Counted from the first letter of the stretch, positions 26,144 through 33,465 are shown. The stretch: DNA of 64,000 nucleotides from Tissierella sp. (GCF_031460495.1 NZ_JAVKTS010000002.1:365332-429331); one strand, 5' to 3'. Notes: generated by a model not told the origin, from the letters alone. Numbers and translations are program-made.

Positions 26144-26228
26144 TGGCGGGAAGTGATGGAATCGAACCAACAATCAAGTACCTTTATCGTACTAAGCAGA
26201 ACCACATTTTCTTATTATCTTACTTCCC
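26144..26228 (-). tRNA. Degenerate tRNA or tRNA-like element with encoded CCA
   Basis: The minus strand has a perfect 7-bp acceptor (GGGAAGT/ACTTCCC), discriminator G and encoded CCA. The T loop is TTCGATT with one mismatch in the T stem, and there is a perfect 5-bp stem AGTAC/GTACT with a 7-base loop. That loop (GATAAAG) has A, not U, at position 33, and the D region is 28 bases long, about nine too many, without a normal D arm. It may be a decayed phage tRNA or a tRNA mimic; an amino acid cannot be assigned. Confidence 0.55.
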
Positions 26229-26245
26229 ATATATTTTAAAAAGAA

Positions 26246-26269
26246 AAAGCACCCTTGTAAGAGTGCTTT
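26246..26269 (-). terminator. Terminator of the DUF2321 gene
   Basis: AAAGCAC at 26246-26252 pairs with GTGCTTT at 26263-26269. The minus strand continues TTCTTTTTAAAAT. It closes the leftward DUF2321 transcript before the tRNA-like element. Confidence 0.75.
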
Positions 26270-26283
26270 ATGTTGGTTGCATT

Positions 26284-26766
26284 TTACAACCCTATAGTCT
26301 TTTTTGCAGTTTCAGATGCTATTTCAACAATAATTCCTTTTGCTACTTCCCATATTTCATTAGTAACTTTTTGACCTATCATTTTTATTTTTAAAGCTGC
26401 AACTTTTGTACGAGGTGTTTCTGAAACAATATCATTTAGGTTTTTATCAAAATCATCTTTATCTTCTTTTGTTAGATTGCCTAAACTCATAACCTCTTGT
26501 ATAGCCTTTAGTTTTTCTTCTGTCCATGGATAAGCATTCCCACATTCATGACAATATGCTGGAGCAGTTTCCATTCCGCCGCCCAAAAAGGCAATACCTG
26601 GCATATTGTAATCTCCTCTTATTGGTGTGTTGCACTTTTGGCATGAATAGATTGTAATAGACCCACATTCTTTGCAAAATTTAGTGTTTAATTCAGGGTA
26701 TTCCTTAAAACTATCATTAATTACATGCCCATTTTTACATATCAATGCTATATCATAATATCCCAT
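26284..26766 (-). CDS. DUF2321-type zinc-ribbon protein
   Basis: This is a 160-residue protein. The opening MGYYDIALICKNGHVINDS, then Cys pairs 31/34, 42/45 and 72/75 with CNTPIRGDY and CHECGNAYPWTE, match the DUF2321 family of zinc-ribbon proteins of unknown function. The C-terminal half is helical and ends in a hydrophobic helix. It has its own terminator, so it may be an accessory gene of the phage or host-derived cargo. The ribosome site GGGGG precedes the start. Confidence 0.8.
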   Translation of the reverse strand: MGYYDIALICKNGHVINDSFKEYPELNTKFCKECGSITIYSCQKCNTPIRGDYNMPGIAFLGGGMETAPAYCHECGNAYPWTEEKLKAIQEVMSLGNLTKEDKDDFDKNLNDIVSETPRTKVAALKIKMIGQKVTNEIWEVAKGIIVEIASETAKKTIGL

Positions 26767-26944
26767 TAAGCATTACCCCCTTTTACTAGATATTTTACCA
26801 TAAGAGGGGAGATATTGCATTAATTAGAATTTATTTATTTATTTAATTCATTCGCCTAAGATTTTCCTTTTAATTCTATTTTTGAATGAGAAAATTTACT
26901 TAACATACATCATTATTATACTGACAATTAACGTCTTTGCAATT
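26767..26944. other. AT-rich spacer, no gene seen
   Basis: This 178-base spacer lies between the DUF2321 gene and a zinc-knuckle micro-gene. It contains the DUF2321 leader; TTTATTTATTTATTT repeats at about 26827-26841. No convincing coding frame was found. Confidence 0.5.
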
Positions 26945-27031
26945 TTACTTAGTGTAATCATTGTTAAGAATTAGAGGCTTGCCACAGAAAGGGCATTTAT
27001 TTGTCTTTGGATTTTTGTTTTCTAATTTCAT
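26945..27031 (-). CDS. Zinc-knuckle micro-protein
   Basis: This is a 28-residue frame, MKLENKNPKTNKCPFCGKPL onward, starting three bases after the phosphatase stop. It has one CxxC-G-K-P-L knuckle typical of zinc ribbons. The ribosome site (TAGGAA) is close to the start and weak, so this could be a chance frame; the knuckle motif and operon position favour a gene. Confidence 0.45.
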   Translation of the reverse strand: MKLENKNPKTNKCPFCGKPLILNNDYTK

Positions 27032-27034
27032 TTC

Positions 27035-27655
27035 CTATTCACCTACATTTTTATCTTCTACAGTATAAACTTTTTTAGTAGCCTTAGTTTTATTAACCTC
27101 TTTTGGCTTCTTAACCTCATGAACAATATCTTTGCCTAGATCCTTGTAGAACTCAAAATTCTCTTTTACAAAATCTCTCATCCCTTTACCTGGATTATAG
27201 TTAGGATATAGTTTTAAAAATTCCACTTCGCAATCTTCCAAAGTATCACCCTTGATATATCCGTTTTTTATAAGGTAGAGTAGGGAGATAGAAGGGGAGC
27301 GACTAGCACCTTCATTACAATGTACTAGAACTTTTAAACCTTCATCTAGTTTTTTCTCCATAAAATCAATAGCCTTATCAATCATAGTTTTATCAAAGAA
27401 TAAAGATTTAGGAGCATCAACTATATTCATAAAAAGCCTGTTACCTCTTTCTGCAAATAAATACCCTGGATGGTCTTTAGGAGCACCTCTACCAGTATAT
27501 TGAAGTAGTTGCCTATGGTATGGTTCTTTACAAGCATGAACTACTGCAAAGTTATCGCATGGTTGATCAACTTCTCTTCCTGGAATATGTTCCTTTTTTA
27601 GATTGAAATAATGTTCTTCATTTCCAACAAATAAATTTTTAATGATTTCTAACAT
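27035..27655 (-). CDS. Dual-specificity protein phosphatase
   Basis: This is a 206-residue protein with the signature VHCNEGASRSPS: catalytic Cys113 and Arg119 of the HCx5R loop. The preceding NIVDAPK may supply the general acid Asp80. It removes phosphate from Ser/Thr/Tyr residues or possibly RNA ends. The Lys-rich 40-residue tail is extra. The start follows GGAGGTAATGTAA at the end of the preceding gene, so they are translationally coupled. A phage could use it to modulate host signalling (inference). Confidence 0.8.
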   Translation of the reverse strand: MLEIIKNLFVGNEEHYFNLKKEHIPGREVDQPCDNFAVVHACKEPYHRQLLQYTGRGAPKDHPGYLFAERGNRLFMNIVDAPKSLFFDKTMIDKAIDFMEKKLDEGLKVLVHCNEGASRSPSISLLYLIKNGYIKGDTLEDCEVEFLKLYPNYNPGKGMRDFVKENFEFYKDLGKDIVHEVKKPKEVNKTKATKKVYTVEDKNVGE

Positions 27656-27973
27656 TTACATTACCTCCATTTTTATTTGTAATTTTAATTTTAAAGTAAT
27701 CATTAAAGCCTTAAAATTAAAAAGCAATCCTAAATCTTTAAGATAACTATAAGATAATTTTAAATTTATTTTACGAATTATTATCCATTCTAAAAAATCA
27801 AGAATATCAAATTTAGTAGTATCTTGTAAGTAGCTTAATATTGACGATACCTCTATATCAGATAAATCCTTAAACTTTACTCTAAACCAAAACCATTCAA
27901 AGACTTCAATAGTTTCAAATCCTGCTAAATGTAAATTATCTATTTTATTATTTAAATCATCAACCCATTTCAT
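27656..27973 (-). CDS. Hypothetical phage protein
   Basis: This is a 105-residue protein from MKWVDDLNNKIDNLHLAGFE; GAGGTG lies six bases before the start, inside the preceding gene. It is helical with a Trp/Phe-rich patch (VFEWFWFRVKF) and hydrophobic end. Function unknown; it overlaps its neighbour by 14 bases and shares a transcript with the phosphatase. Confidence 0.65.
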   Translation of the reverse strand: MKWVDDLNNKIDNLHLAGFETIEVFEWFWFRVKFKDLSDIEVSSILSYLQDTTKFDILDFLEWIIIRKINLKLSYSYLKDLGLLFNFKALMITLKLKLQIKMEVM

Positions 27974-28118
27974 TGGCAACACCTCGTAATTTGACATCAT
28001 AAATTAAACCTTTGTCATGATTTTCTTGGTAAAAATAAAAGAACTCTTTAAATGAGTTCAATTCAATAATCTTTACATTGTTCCAGTCGAATTCTTTGCA
28101 AAACTTTAGAGTAATCAT
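27960..28118 (-). CDS. Small hypothetical phage protein
   Basis: This is a 52-residue frame, MITLKFCKEFDWNNVKIIEL onward, whose ATG overlaps the stop of the DUF6527 gene (ATGA) and whose end overlaps the next gene start. It is aromatic-rich (FKEFFYFYQE). A hairpin GAACTC/GAGTTC lies within it. The overlaps at both ends make it likely to be translated. Confidence 0.65.
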   Translation of the reverse strand: MITLKFCKEFDWNNVKIIELNSFKEFFYFYQENHDKGLIYDVKLRGVANEMG

Positions 28119-28378
28119 AGTTCATCATCTACCATTTCCACAGTCTGCCCAGCAAGTTCATGAGTACAATCATTTAGATATTGTATCTTGCCATCTTTTA
28201 CAAATAAATGACATTTCCTATCATCACCCCATGTAACCAGTATAGAAGGGGAGAAGGTAGGATTATCATAATCTCCATTAAAACTCCATGACTTATTGAG
28301 CCCGTGATATTCTTTACAAGCAGGGCAGTAAAACAATAACATATTACCATGTGCAGTTCTTAATTTTCCTTTTTTCAT
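28115..28378 (-). CDS. DUF6527-type zinc protein
   Basis: This is an 87-residue protein. FYCPACKEYHGL, SWSFNGDYDNPTFSPSILV and KCHLFVKDGKIQYLNDCTHE match the phage-borne DUF6527 family, whose Cys/His residues probably bind zinc; no biochemical role is known to me. It is coupled by overlap to the small gene that follows. Confidence 0.8.
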   Translation of the reverse strand: MKKGKLRTAHGNMLLFYCPACKEYHGLNKSWSFNGDYDNPTFSPSILVTWGDDRKCHLFVKDGKIQYLNDCTHELAGQTVEMVDDEL

Positions 28379-28390
28379 AAAATCACCTAC

Positions 28391-29170
28391 TTATACCAAT
28401 CTACAATTATCGGCTCTATTATAAAGAATTTCTTCTTGTGCAAAATGTATCATATTCCTATCGCTATCTAAGTTACTCTTAAAATACATATCTATTATAA
28501 GTTTCCAATCGTTAACTTTGCATAAATCATATTCATCTCCAAAGTCATCTATAGCCTTTACTATTTGAGATATATATTTATTTGACAATATTGGGTGTTG
28601 TTTTTTCATATACAATTCATACTTAGTTAGGTAATAGTTGAATACATCTAAAAAAAACGAATCGTCATTGCGATTAGCAATTACAACATTAAGTCTTTGT
28701 ATTATTTCTTTAGTATTATTCTTAGTATTATTTCCACTTCCTTTGGCGGTATCTAGTTCCTTCCTTGGTCGTTTCAAGTTACCCCCTATGGAAGTATCTG
28801 CACTATTTGCAAGGGATTCAAGCCTTTTCTTGCCTTCTTTTAATAGTAAAGTTATTTTATTTTCATCTTGAATTATCTTGAAATACCTTTTAGCAGGCAT
28901 TCCTTTTCTTTTTACTTCAATCAATCCTAAACTTTTCAAATTATTTATGGCAGTTCTTTGAGCCTTTTCTCCTAATCCTGTGCCAGCTTGCAAATCATAT
29001 TGAGTGTTATAAAAGCAACCTTCATCGTCTAATAGTTGTCTAGCTTCAAAGTAAAAGTATCTCGATAATAATTCACAATATAATACAGCTTCATTCAATC
29101 CTATAGCTTGTATGAGATTTTTATTGACTGTTATGCTGCCATCTGAACGCAATAAATCTAGTATCATCAT
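28391..29170 (-). CDS. Replication initiator-like protein with winged helix
   Basis: This is a 259-residue protein with AAAGGACGG seven bases before ATG. Residues 20-90 (AVLYCELLSRYFYF, then FYNTQYDLQAGTGLGEKAQRTAINNLKSLGLIEVKRKGMPAKR) form a winged helix like that of phage replisome organisers and RepA N-terminal domains. The C-terminal third is helical. It probably opens the phage origin or loads a helicase; no helicase or loader gene is visible nearby. A structured RNA element precedes the start. Confidence 0.7.
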   Translation of the reverse strand: MMILDLLRSDGSITVNKNLIQAIGLNEAVLYCELLSRYFYFEARQLLDDEGCFYNTQYDLQAGTGLGEKAQRTAINNLKSLGLIEVKRKGMPAKRYFKIIQDENKITLLLKEGKKRLESLANSADTSIGGNLKRPRKELDTAKGSGNNTKNNTKEIIQRLNVVIANRNDDSFFLDVFNYYLTKYELYMKKQHPILSNKYISQIVKAIDDFGDEYDLCKVNDWKLIIDMYFKSNLDSDRNMIHFAQEEILYNRADNCRLV

Positions 29171-29211
29171 ATCAATACCGTCCTTTCGTATTTGTCCTAT
29201 TATAATTAAAA

Positions 29212-29264
29212 GCCTTGAAGGTGATTAGGACTTATCACTTTTCGACCCGTCGGTCTATCAAGGC
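29212..29264 (-). ncRNA. Predicted three-stem structured leader
   Basis: On the minus strand GCCTTGA pairs with TCAAGGC to close 53 bases that hold two hairpins, GACC-GACG-GGTC and GTGAT/ATCAC with an eight-base loop. It lies 41 bases before the replication protein start, so it is the leader of that message. The fold is inferred by eye; no family is recognised. Confidence 0.45.
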
Positions 29265-29281
29265 AATATTTCATTAAAATA

Positions 29282-29298
29282 GCACTCCTGTTGAGTGC
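29282..29298 (-). terminator. Terminator after the ERCC4 nuclease gene
   Basis: GCACTC at 29282-29287 pairs with GAGTGC at 29293-29298; the minus strand continues TATTTTAATG. It lies eight bases after the nuclease stop. Confidence 0.75.
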
Positions 29299-29306
29299 CT
29301 AAATAA

Positions 29307-29843
29307 CTACTTATTCAATAAATAATTCCTAACTGCATATTTAAAAGTCATATAAATAAAATATCCAGAGTACTTATTATCCTTCATGTAAGTAATCGGA
29401 ATATTATATCTGTCGCTAAATGAATGTAAACTTGCTAGAAATGATACAGGTTTGTATTCTGTTTTATAATTATGATTAATTACATCCTCGTAAGATGCCT
29501 TTTCAATAAGAAGATGGACATTTCCTTTACTGCGGATAAATTCTCCTTCAAAAGCCGTTCTAGTGGTTGTAAAGCACGAAGAAATTTCCTCAAGTGAATT
29601 TTTCCTCTCCACCGATACAATATCATTAAAATACAAATCTTTAATTATACCAAGTTCAGGATTGGAAGGTATCATACAAGTATAATCCGCAAAATCCAAC
29701 TTTTTCACTATATAAGGGAATTTCTTGCTATCCCAATATTGAGTTAAATGTTGATTGACTTGTTCTCGTGTGTCGACTAAAATAACCATGCTTTTAAGTA
29801 GTACATCTATTTCTTTATCTGTATATTTATACATTTGAATCAT
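29307..29843 (-). CDS. ERCC4-domain nuclease
   Basis: This is a 178-residue protein. ILVDTREQ at 21-28, DFADYT with Asp54, and VSVERKNSLEEI with Glu80-Arg81-Lys82 give the ERCC4/XPF nuclease signature (D...ERKxxxE). Family members cut branched or flapped DNA. Here it may serve phage recombination or repair. It is a single domain with no helicase or HhH region. It overlaps the preceding basic gene by four bases. Confidence 0.85.
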   Translation of the reverse strand: MIQMYKYTDKEIDVLLKSMVILVDTREQVNQHLTQYWDSKKFPYIVKKLDFADYTCMIPSNPELGIIKDLYFNDIVSVERKNSLEEISSCFTTTRTAFEGEFIRSKGNVHLLIEKASYEDVINHNYKTEYKPVSFLASLHSFSDRYNIPITYMKDNKYSGYFIYMTFKYAVRNYLLNK

Positions 29844-29986
29844 ATTATCACATCATTTCTTTTTAACAGTCGTCTTAATTTCTTACGATTAGCTTTTTTC
29901 ATCTTACTGGTGAACCTATATGACTTACAATAATATTTCCTAGAAAATCTATCTTCAAAAGTTAATCTTTTACGGATTCCACGCAA
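29840..29986 (-). CDS. Very basic small protein
   Basis: This is a 48-residue frame starting TTG behind GGTGATAG and ending ATGA-overlapped with the nuclease start. It is extremely basic (FTSKMKKANRKKLRRLLKRN). It may be a nucleic-acid-binding or ribosomal-mimic peptide. Start codon choice is uncertain. Confidence 0.5.
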   Translation of the reverse strand: MRGIRKRLTFEDRFSRKYYCKSYRFTSKMKKANRKKLRRLLKRNDVII

Positions 29987-29994
29987 ACTATCAC

Positions 29995-30510
29995 CTAATC
30001 ATCATTATCTATCGAAACACCGATAGAAGCTTTTTCGCCTGATTGTGTCTGGAATTGAGCCACTATCTTAGTACGCTTTCTATTGCCATATTCATCTTGT
30101 ACTGAAGGTTTCATCAAGGATTTCAATGTATTAGCCATTTTATCCATAGATTCAGCCATGAACTTTAGATCCATTGGATTTAAATCTTCTTTAGTAAGAA
30201 TCTTAGTCAATGTTTCTTCACTTAAAGCCTTATCAGCAACAGCATTAATGCCATCAATTAATTTTTTAGCAGCATCTAGCTTTTTATTATCAACTATAAG
30301 TTCAGTTTCCCTTTGTTTAGCTTCCAGTACTTGCTTATTTAGGACAGCTAAGCTCTCTTGTTTTTGAATGAGTTCATATTTCTGCTCATCTTCATCATCA
30401 GGAGATATTGCAATAGAACCCATAAGGGGATTGAAGGGGAGTAGACCTTGTTCTACGATTTCATCTTCTAAAACCTCTATATCTTCAGTTGTCTTTTTAT
30501 TTTTAGACAT
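29995..30510 (-). CDS. Coiled-coil phage protein, unknown
   Basis: This is a 171-residue protein from MSKNKKTTEDIEVLEDEIVE, with AGGTG six bases before ATG. The first 40 residues are acidic, residues 55-95 a coiled coil, and the end beta-like (IVAQFQTQSGEKASIGVSID). Position next to a DNA-binding gene and before the nuclease hints at a DNA metabolism or small-terminase role, but no motif proves it. Confidence 0.6.
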   Translation of the reverse strand: MSKNKKTTEDIEVLEDEIVEQGLLPFNPLMGSIAISPDDEDEQKYELIQKQESLAVLNKQVLEAKQRETELIVDNKKLDAAKKLIDGINAVADKALSEETLTKILTKEDLNPMDLKFMAESMDKMANTLKSLMKPSVQDEYGNRKRTKIVAQFQTQSGEKASIGVSIDNDD

Positions 30511-30519
30511 ATTTATCAC

Positions 30520-31002
30520 CTACTTTAAATTCGGTCTACGATCTACAAATTCTCGAACTGCAACATAAATCATATCTCTATAAGTTACCTTTATCATAGA
30601 CATTTCATTAGCCTTATCAACTACACCTTGAAATTCCTCATATAAATCTTTTGGAAATGGAATGTTTATATTAACTACATTAGGATTATCTTTCCATCTT
30701 GGCGGTCTGCCCGGACTTTGTTTTCTAGTGCGACCGTTTTCCTTCCAAAAATCGTAATTGCTTTTCAATATCCCGTATTGATTTCTAAGATATCCGTTTT
30801 CATATTTAGGGAATTCTTTAAATTGATGAGCTATAGGTTTTAATGCGTCAATGCTTGAAACACCTTCAAGCCCACTTCTACCAATAACACTTTTAGCGGT
30901 ATTAGTATTTATTCCTTCCCATTTACATATATCAAAGTAGTTATAGTAGTTTTTAGGCATCTTTTTATAAATTTTCTTATTTTCCACTTCTATCAACTCC
31001 AT
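30520..31002 (-). CDS. DNA-binding protein with AT-hook and ribbon-helix-helix-like C-terminus
   Basis: This is a 160-residue protein. SPGRPPRWKDNPN at about 115-127 is an AT-hook-like GRP core. The C-terminus NINIPFPKDLYEEFQGVVDK to YRDMIYVAVREFVDRR resembles a ribbon-helix-helix fold. These suggest DNA binding, perhaps as regulator or as a small terminase substitute. The start at MELIEVENKK follows GGGA. It overlaps the Cys-rich gene before it. Confidence 0.6.
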   Translation of the reverse strand: MELIEVENKKIYKKMPKNYYNYFDICKWEGINTNTAKSVIGRSGLEGVSSIDALKPIAHQFKEFPKYENGYLRNQYGILKSNYDFWKENGRTRKQSPGRPPRWKDNPNVVNINIPFPKDLYEEFQGVVDKANEMSMIKVTYRDMIYVAVREFVDRRPNLK

Positions 31003-31222
31003 TAAAATTCCCAAGGTTGGGAATGCATCTAGGCAACATACAGAAATATTTTATTCCTGTAAATGTACTCCACTTACAACCTTCACATTTATGACTTTTG
31101 CGTTGTTCTTCTTTGATTTTATAAATGCATTTATTATATTTCTCATATTTACAATCAACTTTTACTCCATCATAATTATCATGTAGTAAAGCAAAATTAC
31201 ATTCACAAGTATTACATTTCAT
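30977..31222 (-). CDS. Cys-rich phage protein
   Basis: This is an 81-residue protein with nine Cys, including MKCNTCECNF, CEGCKW and CMLPRC. The spacing suggests two metal sites. It overlaps both neighbours (ATGA-type overlap at 31219-31222). Function unknown. Confidence 0.65.
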   Translation of the reverse strand: MKCNTCECNFALLHDNYDGVKVDCKYEKYNKCIYKIKEEQRKSHKCEGCKWSTFTGIKYFCMLPRCIPNLGNFNGVDRSGK

Positions 31223-31521
31223 TTTTTCACACCCTTTTGAGGATTAAAGTATTGTTGTTTATTTTTATCTTTATCAATTTTGTTTTTTACTTTTGCGATG
31301 TATTTTTCATCAAGAGATATTCTTAAGACTGTCCCTCTGAGATATGGGCTATCTGGCACCACTTGTCTTTTCATTAGCTTTAACAGATTCTTGCAGCTAT
31401 TAAGATACCTTACATGCCCATGATTTTCATATTTTCCTTTGGTATTTATAATTATATGACCTTTCCTATGGTCATCTTCAATTACAATGTATTCATTAAA
31501 CCTATACACAAGCTTTCCCAT
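31219..31521 (-). CDS. Hypothetical phage protein
   Basis: This is a 100-residue basic protein, GGAG eight bases before ATG. It starts with a beta-rich segment (LVYRFNEYIVIEDDHRKGHI) then basic helices ending PQKGVKK. It overlaps the Cys-rich gene. No family recognised. Confidence 0.6.
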   Translation of the reverse strand: MGKLVYRFNEYIVIEDDHRKGHIIINTKGKYENHGHVRYLNSCKNLLKLMKRQVVPDSPYLRGTVLRISLDEKYIAKVKNKIDKDKNKQQYFNPQKGVKK

Positions 31522-31549
31522 GGAATCAGCTCCAGTATTTGATATGTAG

Positions 31550-31579
31550 GAGATAGCTAAAAGGGGTTAAGGCTATCTC
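31550..31579. repeat. 8-bp inverted repeat near a gene start
   Basis: GAGATAGC at 31550-31557 pairs with GCTATCTC at 31572-31579, loop 14 bases containing AGGGGTTAAG. It lies between the tRNA-Ser gene and the start at 31521. It could be an operator or a tRNA processing-linked hairpin. Confidence 0.45.
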
Positions 31580-31633
31580 AATTCTATTTAGCTGCAGAAT
31601 ATTATTTAACTTGGTAGTCTGCATTACCAACTA

Positions 31634-31723
31634 TGGAGGAAGGTAAGAGATTTGAACTCTTGAGGGTTTTATCCCTGCTTGTTTAGCAAACAAGTACCAT
31701 AAACCTAACTCGGCCAACCTTCC
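31634..31723 (-). tRNA. tRNA-Ser(GCU)
   Basis: The minus strand folds as a type II tRNA with a perfect acceptor (GGAAGGT/ACCTTCC) and encoded CCA. The D arm is normal for serine (TGGCCGAGTTAGGTTTATGG), the anticodon stem is CTTGT/ACAAG, loop TTGCTAA, anticodon GCT. It has a long variable arm (AGGGATAAAACCCT) and T loop TTCAAAT. It reads AGC/AGU codons. The discriminator base is U, where bacterial tRNA-Ser normally has G, so charging may differ. It sits inside a leftward phage transcript. Confidence 0.9.
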
Positions 31724-31727
31724 GTAT

Positions 31728-32267
31728 TTATTTACTTTTGCCTTTTTTTATATATTTGGATGAAATAAAATAACCTTCATCAGTATAATAGAGAAGGTCA
31801 TGTTCTTTCATGAGATTTATCATTTTATTAAGTTTAGGTTTGCTACATCCATATATTTCTAACAAGTCCTTGTATTGAATAGGTTTCTTGCTTCTCTTGT
31901 GAATCAATCTACCAGTATGCCATTCGATAAATTCTCCTAAACAAACAACATATCCGATTAATTCCTCGATATTTTTAACACCTGATTTCTTTAACTCTTT
32001 AATTTCATCCACCATAAGCATTAGATAAGGTTTTTTTCCGCCAGTGCTTTTTGGTTTTTTATCTTCAAGAGTAGGGGTTTCGCCGATTTTTCTCCAATGA
32101 GCATCAAACAACATTCCATCATAGGCTCCACCAATGATTTTGTAAATAATTCTTTCATAGCCATTAGGAGTTTTTTCCCTTGATACAACAAAGGTTCCTT
32201 GAAATGCATTTGTTTCTCTATCTATGAATTTAGAAATTTCTTTATCCAATTTAATCGCCCCATTCAT
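31728..32267 (-). CDS. Winged-helix replication/regulatory protein
   Basis: This is a protein of up to 179 residues. The N-terminal third is beta-rich (GTFVVSREKTPNGYERIIYKI). The second half LMVDEIKELKKSGVKNIEEL to MKEHDLLYYTDEGYFISSKY is a winged-helix-like region seen in plasmid and phage replication regulators. The first ATG lies in the hairpin CCCCAT-GA-ATGGGG without a ribosome site; a TTG seven codons in (32249) follows GGGGCG and may be the true start. It is the first gene of the leftward late or middle transcript. Confidence 0.65.
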   Translation of the reverse strand: MNGAIKLDKEISKFIDRETNAFQGTFVVSREKTPNGYERIIYKIIGGAYDGMLFDAHWRKIGETPTLEDKKPKSTGGKKPYLMLMVDEIKELKKSGVKNIEELIGYVVCLGEFIEWHTGRLIHKRSKKPIQYKDLLEIYGCSKPKLNKMINLMKEHDLLYYTDEGYFISSKYIKKGKSK

Positions 32268-32278
32268 GGGGTATTCTA

Positions 32279-32295
32279 GGTAAAAAGTTTTTACC
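32279..32295. repeat. Perfect palindrome ahead of the leftward operon
   Basis: GGTAAAAA-G-TTTTTACC is an odd-length 17-base palindrome, 12 bases upstream of the longest possible start of the 31728 gene. It could be an operator or the stem of an attenuator. Confidence 0.6.
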
Positions 32296-32694
32296 TTACC
32301 AAATTCCCTTCAATTGTTGTAAAATCAATGCGTATATGGATTTCATAATGTTCGTGCTTTAAGTAATAAGTTTCTGGAATTTAAAAACACCCCTTTTTCA
32401 AGAGATGTTTTCAAAAGACTTTTAAATTTTTATATAACTCTACATAATAATTATAGCATAGCCTCCCATATAAGATGTGATTAAAATCATATAGAAATCG
32501 TATAAGAAGTGTATAGGAAATGCATAGAAAATGAATAAGTAAACGGATAGTTAGTACATCACTTTTAGAAATTAAGTCATAGCGAAAATATATCAAAATT
32601 ATTTTAAATAAGTATTCACATAAAATTATGAGGAGTTAACTATTATAAAAATGGTGTTTTTATGATTTTTTTATTAATTTTTGCCCAGTTTTGG

Positions 32695-32765
32695 CCTTAT
32701 AGAAATGGGATATTTTTTCGAGGGGTAACTCTCCCGCCCCAGCTGACCAGTCCCCCCCCAGGTGC
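32695..32765. other. GC-rich C-run island, candidate packaging site
   Basis: The plus strand reads TCGAGGGGTAACTCTCCC, then GCCCCAGCTGACCAG and a run of eight C. It is the most GC-rich short stretch of the AT-rich prophage and non-coding. Its place directly before the leftward structural transcript would suit a cos or pac site. This is positional and compositional inference only. Confidence 0.4.
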
Positions 32766-32866
32766 CTTAAAAAAATATGCTAAATATGGCAGATACAGTG
32801 AGCAAAATGGATAAGAAAGGTATAAATATGCGGTCTATAAGCATTGGAAACAGTGGGGTGTGTGAT

Positions 32867-32898
32867 ATAATACCGAAATTGTATAGTTTCGGTATTAT
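32867..32898. repeat. 12-bp perfect inverted repeat
   Basis: ATAATACCGAAA at 32867-32878 pairs perfectly with TTTCGGTATTAT at 32887-32898 around an eight-base loop. The half-site TCGGTATT recurs inside the early promoter at 36204-36211, so it may be a regulator site. Confidence 0.65.
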
Positions 32899-33178
32899 AT
32901 TTGATTAAAATAAGGCTATTTTGAGTGGAAAAAAGGTGATTGATAGATACAAATGGCAAAAAATACATGTATAAAATTGATATAATCTAGTAATAGAAAT
33001 AGGTCAAATGTGTTCAAAACGGGTTCGTTGCTACATTAAGAGAAGGGTTTATTAGGGTGCCATCATACTGTACCCATACGCATCACTCAACTAAATCAAA
33101 TATATTGAAATGGCTATATCTTCACACATAAAGCAATAAGAACATAATAATGCATAAAGTAATACGATACACATATGC

Positions 33179-33205
33179 AAATACTACAAATACTACAAAT
33201 ACTGT
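33179..33205 (+). repeat. Three tandem 9-bp repeats
   Basis: AAATACTAC is repeated twice exactly and once with two end changes (AAATACTGT). They are too short and few for a CRISPR array and could be iterons or replication slippage. Confidence 0.6.
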
Positions 33206-33436
33206 ACCAATACACTTATAGAGTACAGGTAGAAATATGCTTCTATAGATACATCAATAGTATCAAGTCCACATCTAAGCTGTAGATCTATTTACTAATA
33301 ATAGCTTCAGCATAGCTCCGCTTTATCCAGTCTAGTTCCGTTCGCTGCACCTAAACAGTTGGATTGGGTTATGAAATGTATCTGGCCGTCAGTCTATAAT
33401 TCCCCTAAAAGATTCTCAATAATAAATGTAAATATT

Positions 33437-33465
33437 ATGCAATGAGATGGAAAATTATGTATAAT
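33437..33465 (+). promoter_or_regulatory. Promoter of the 33501 gene
   Basis: A consensus -10 box TATAAT is at 33460-33465 inside AAATTATGTATAAT; the -35 region (ATGCAA) is poor. The same AAATTATGTATAAT block precedes the gene at 34325. Confidence 0.65.

Noticed and set aside
26144-26228. Suppressor tRNA reading a stop codon
   Set aside because: A UUA anticodon can be drawn only with a mismatched stem and C33; the better stem gives a loop without U33.
32260-32272. ATG at 32267 as the sure start of the winged-helix gene
   Set aside because: It sits in a CCCCAT/ATGGGG hairpin without ribosome site; the TTG at 32249 is as plausible, so the start is left open.
32411-32968. Two leftward frames of about 61 residues
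   Set aside because: They lack ribosome sites, are Ile/Tyr/Phe-rich from AT bias and cross the GC-rich island and inverted repeat region.
33179-33205. CRISPR-like array
   Set aside because: Only three 9-bp head-to-tail units without spacers; no cas genes nearby.
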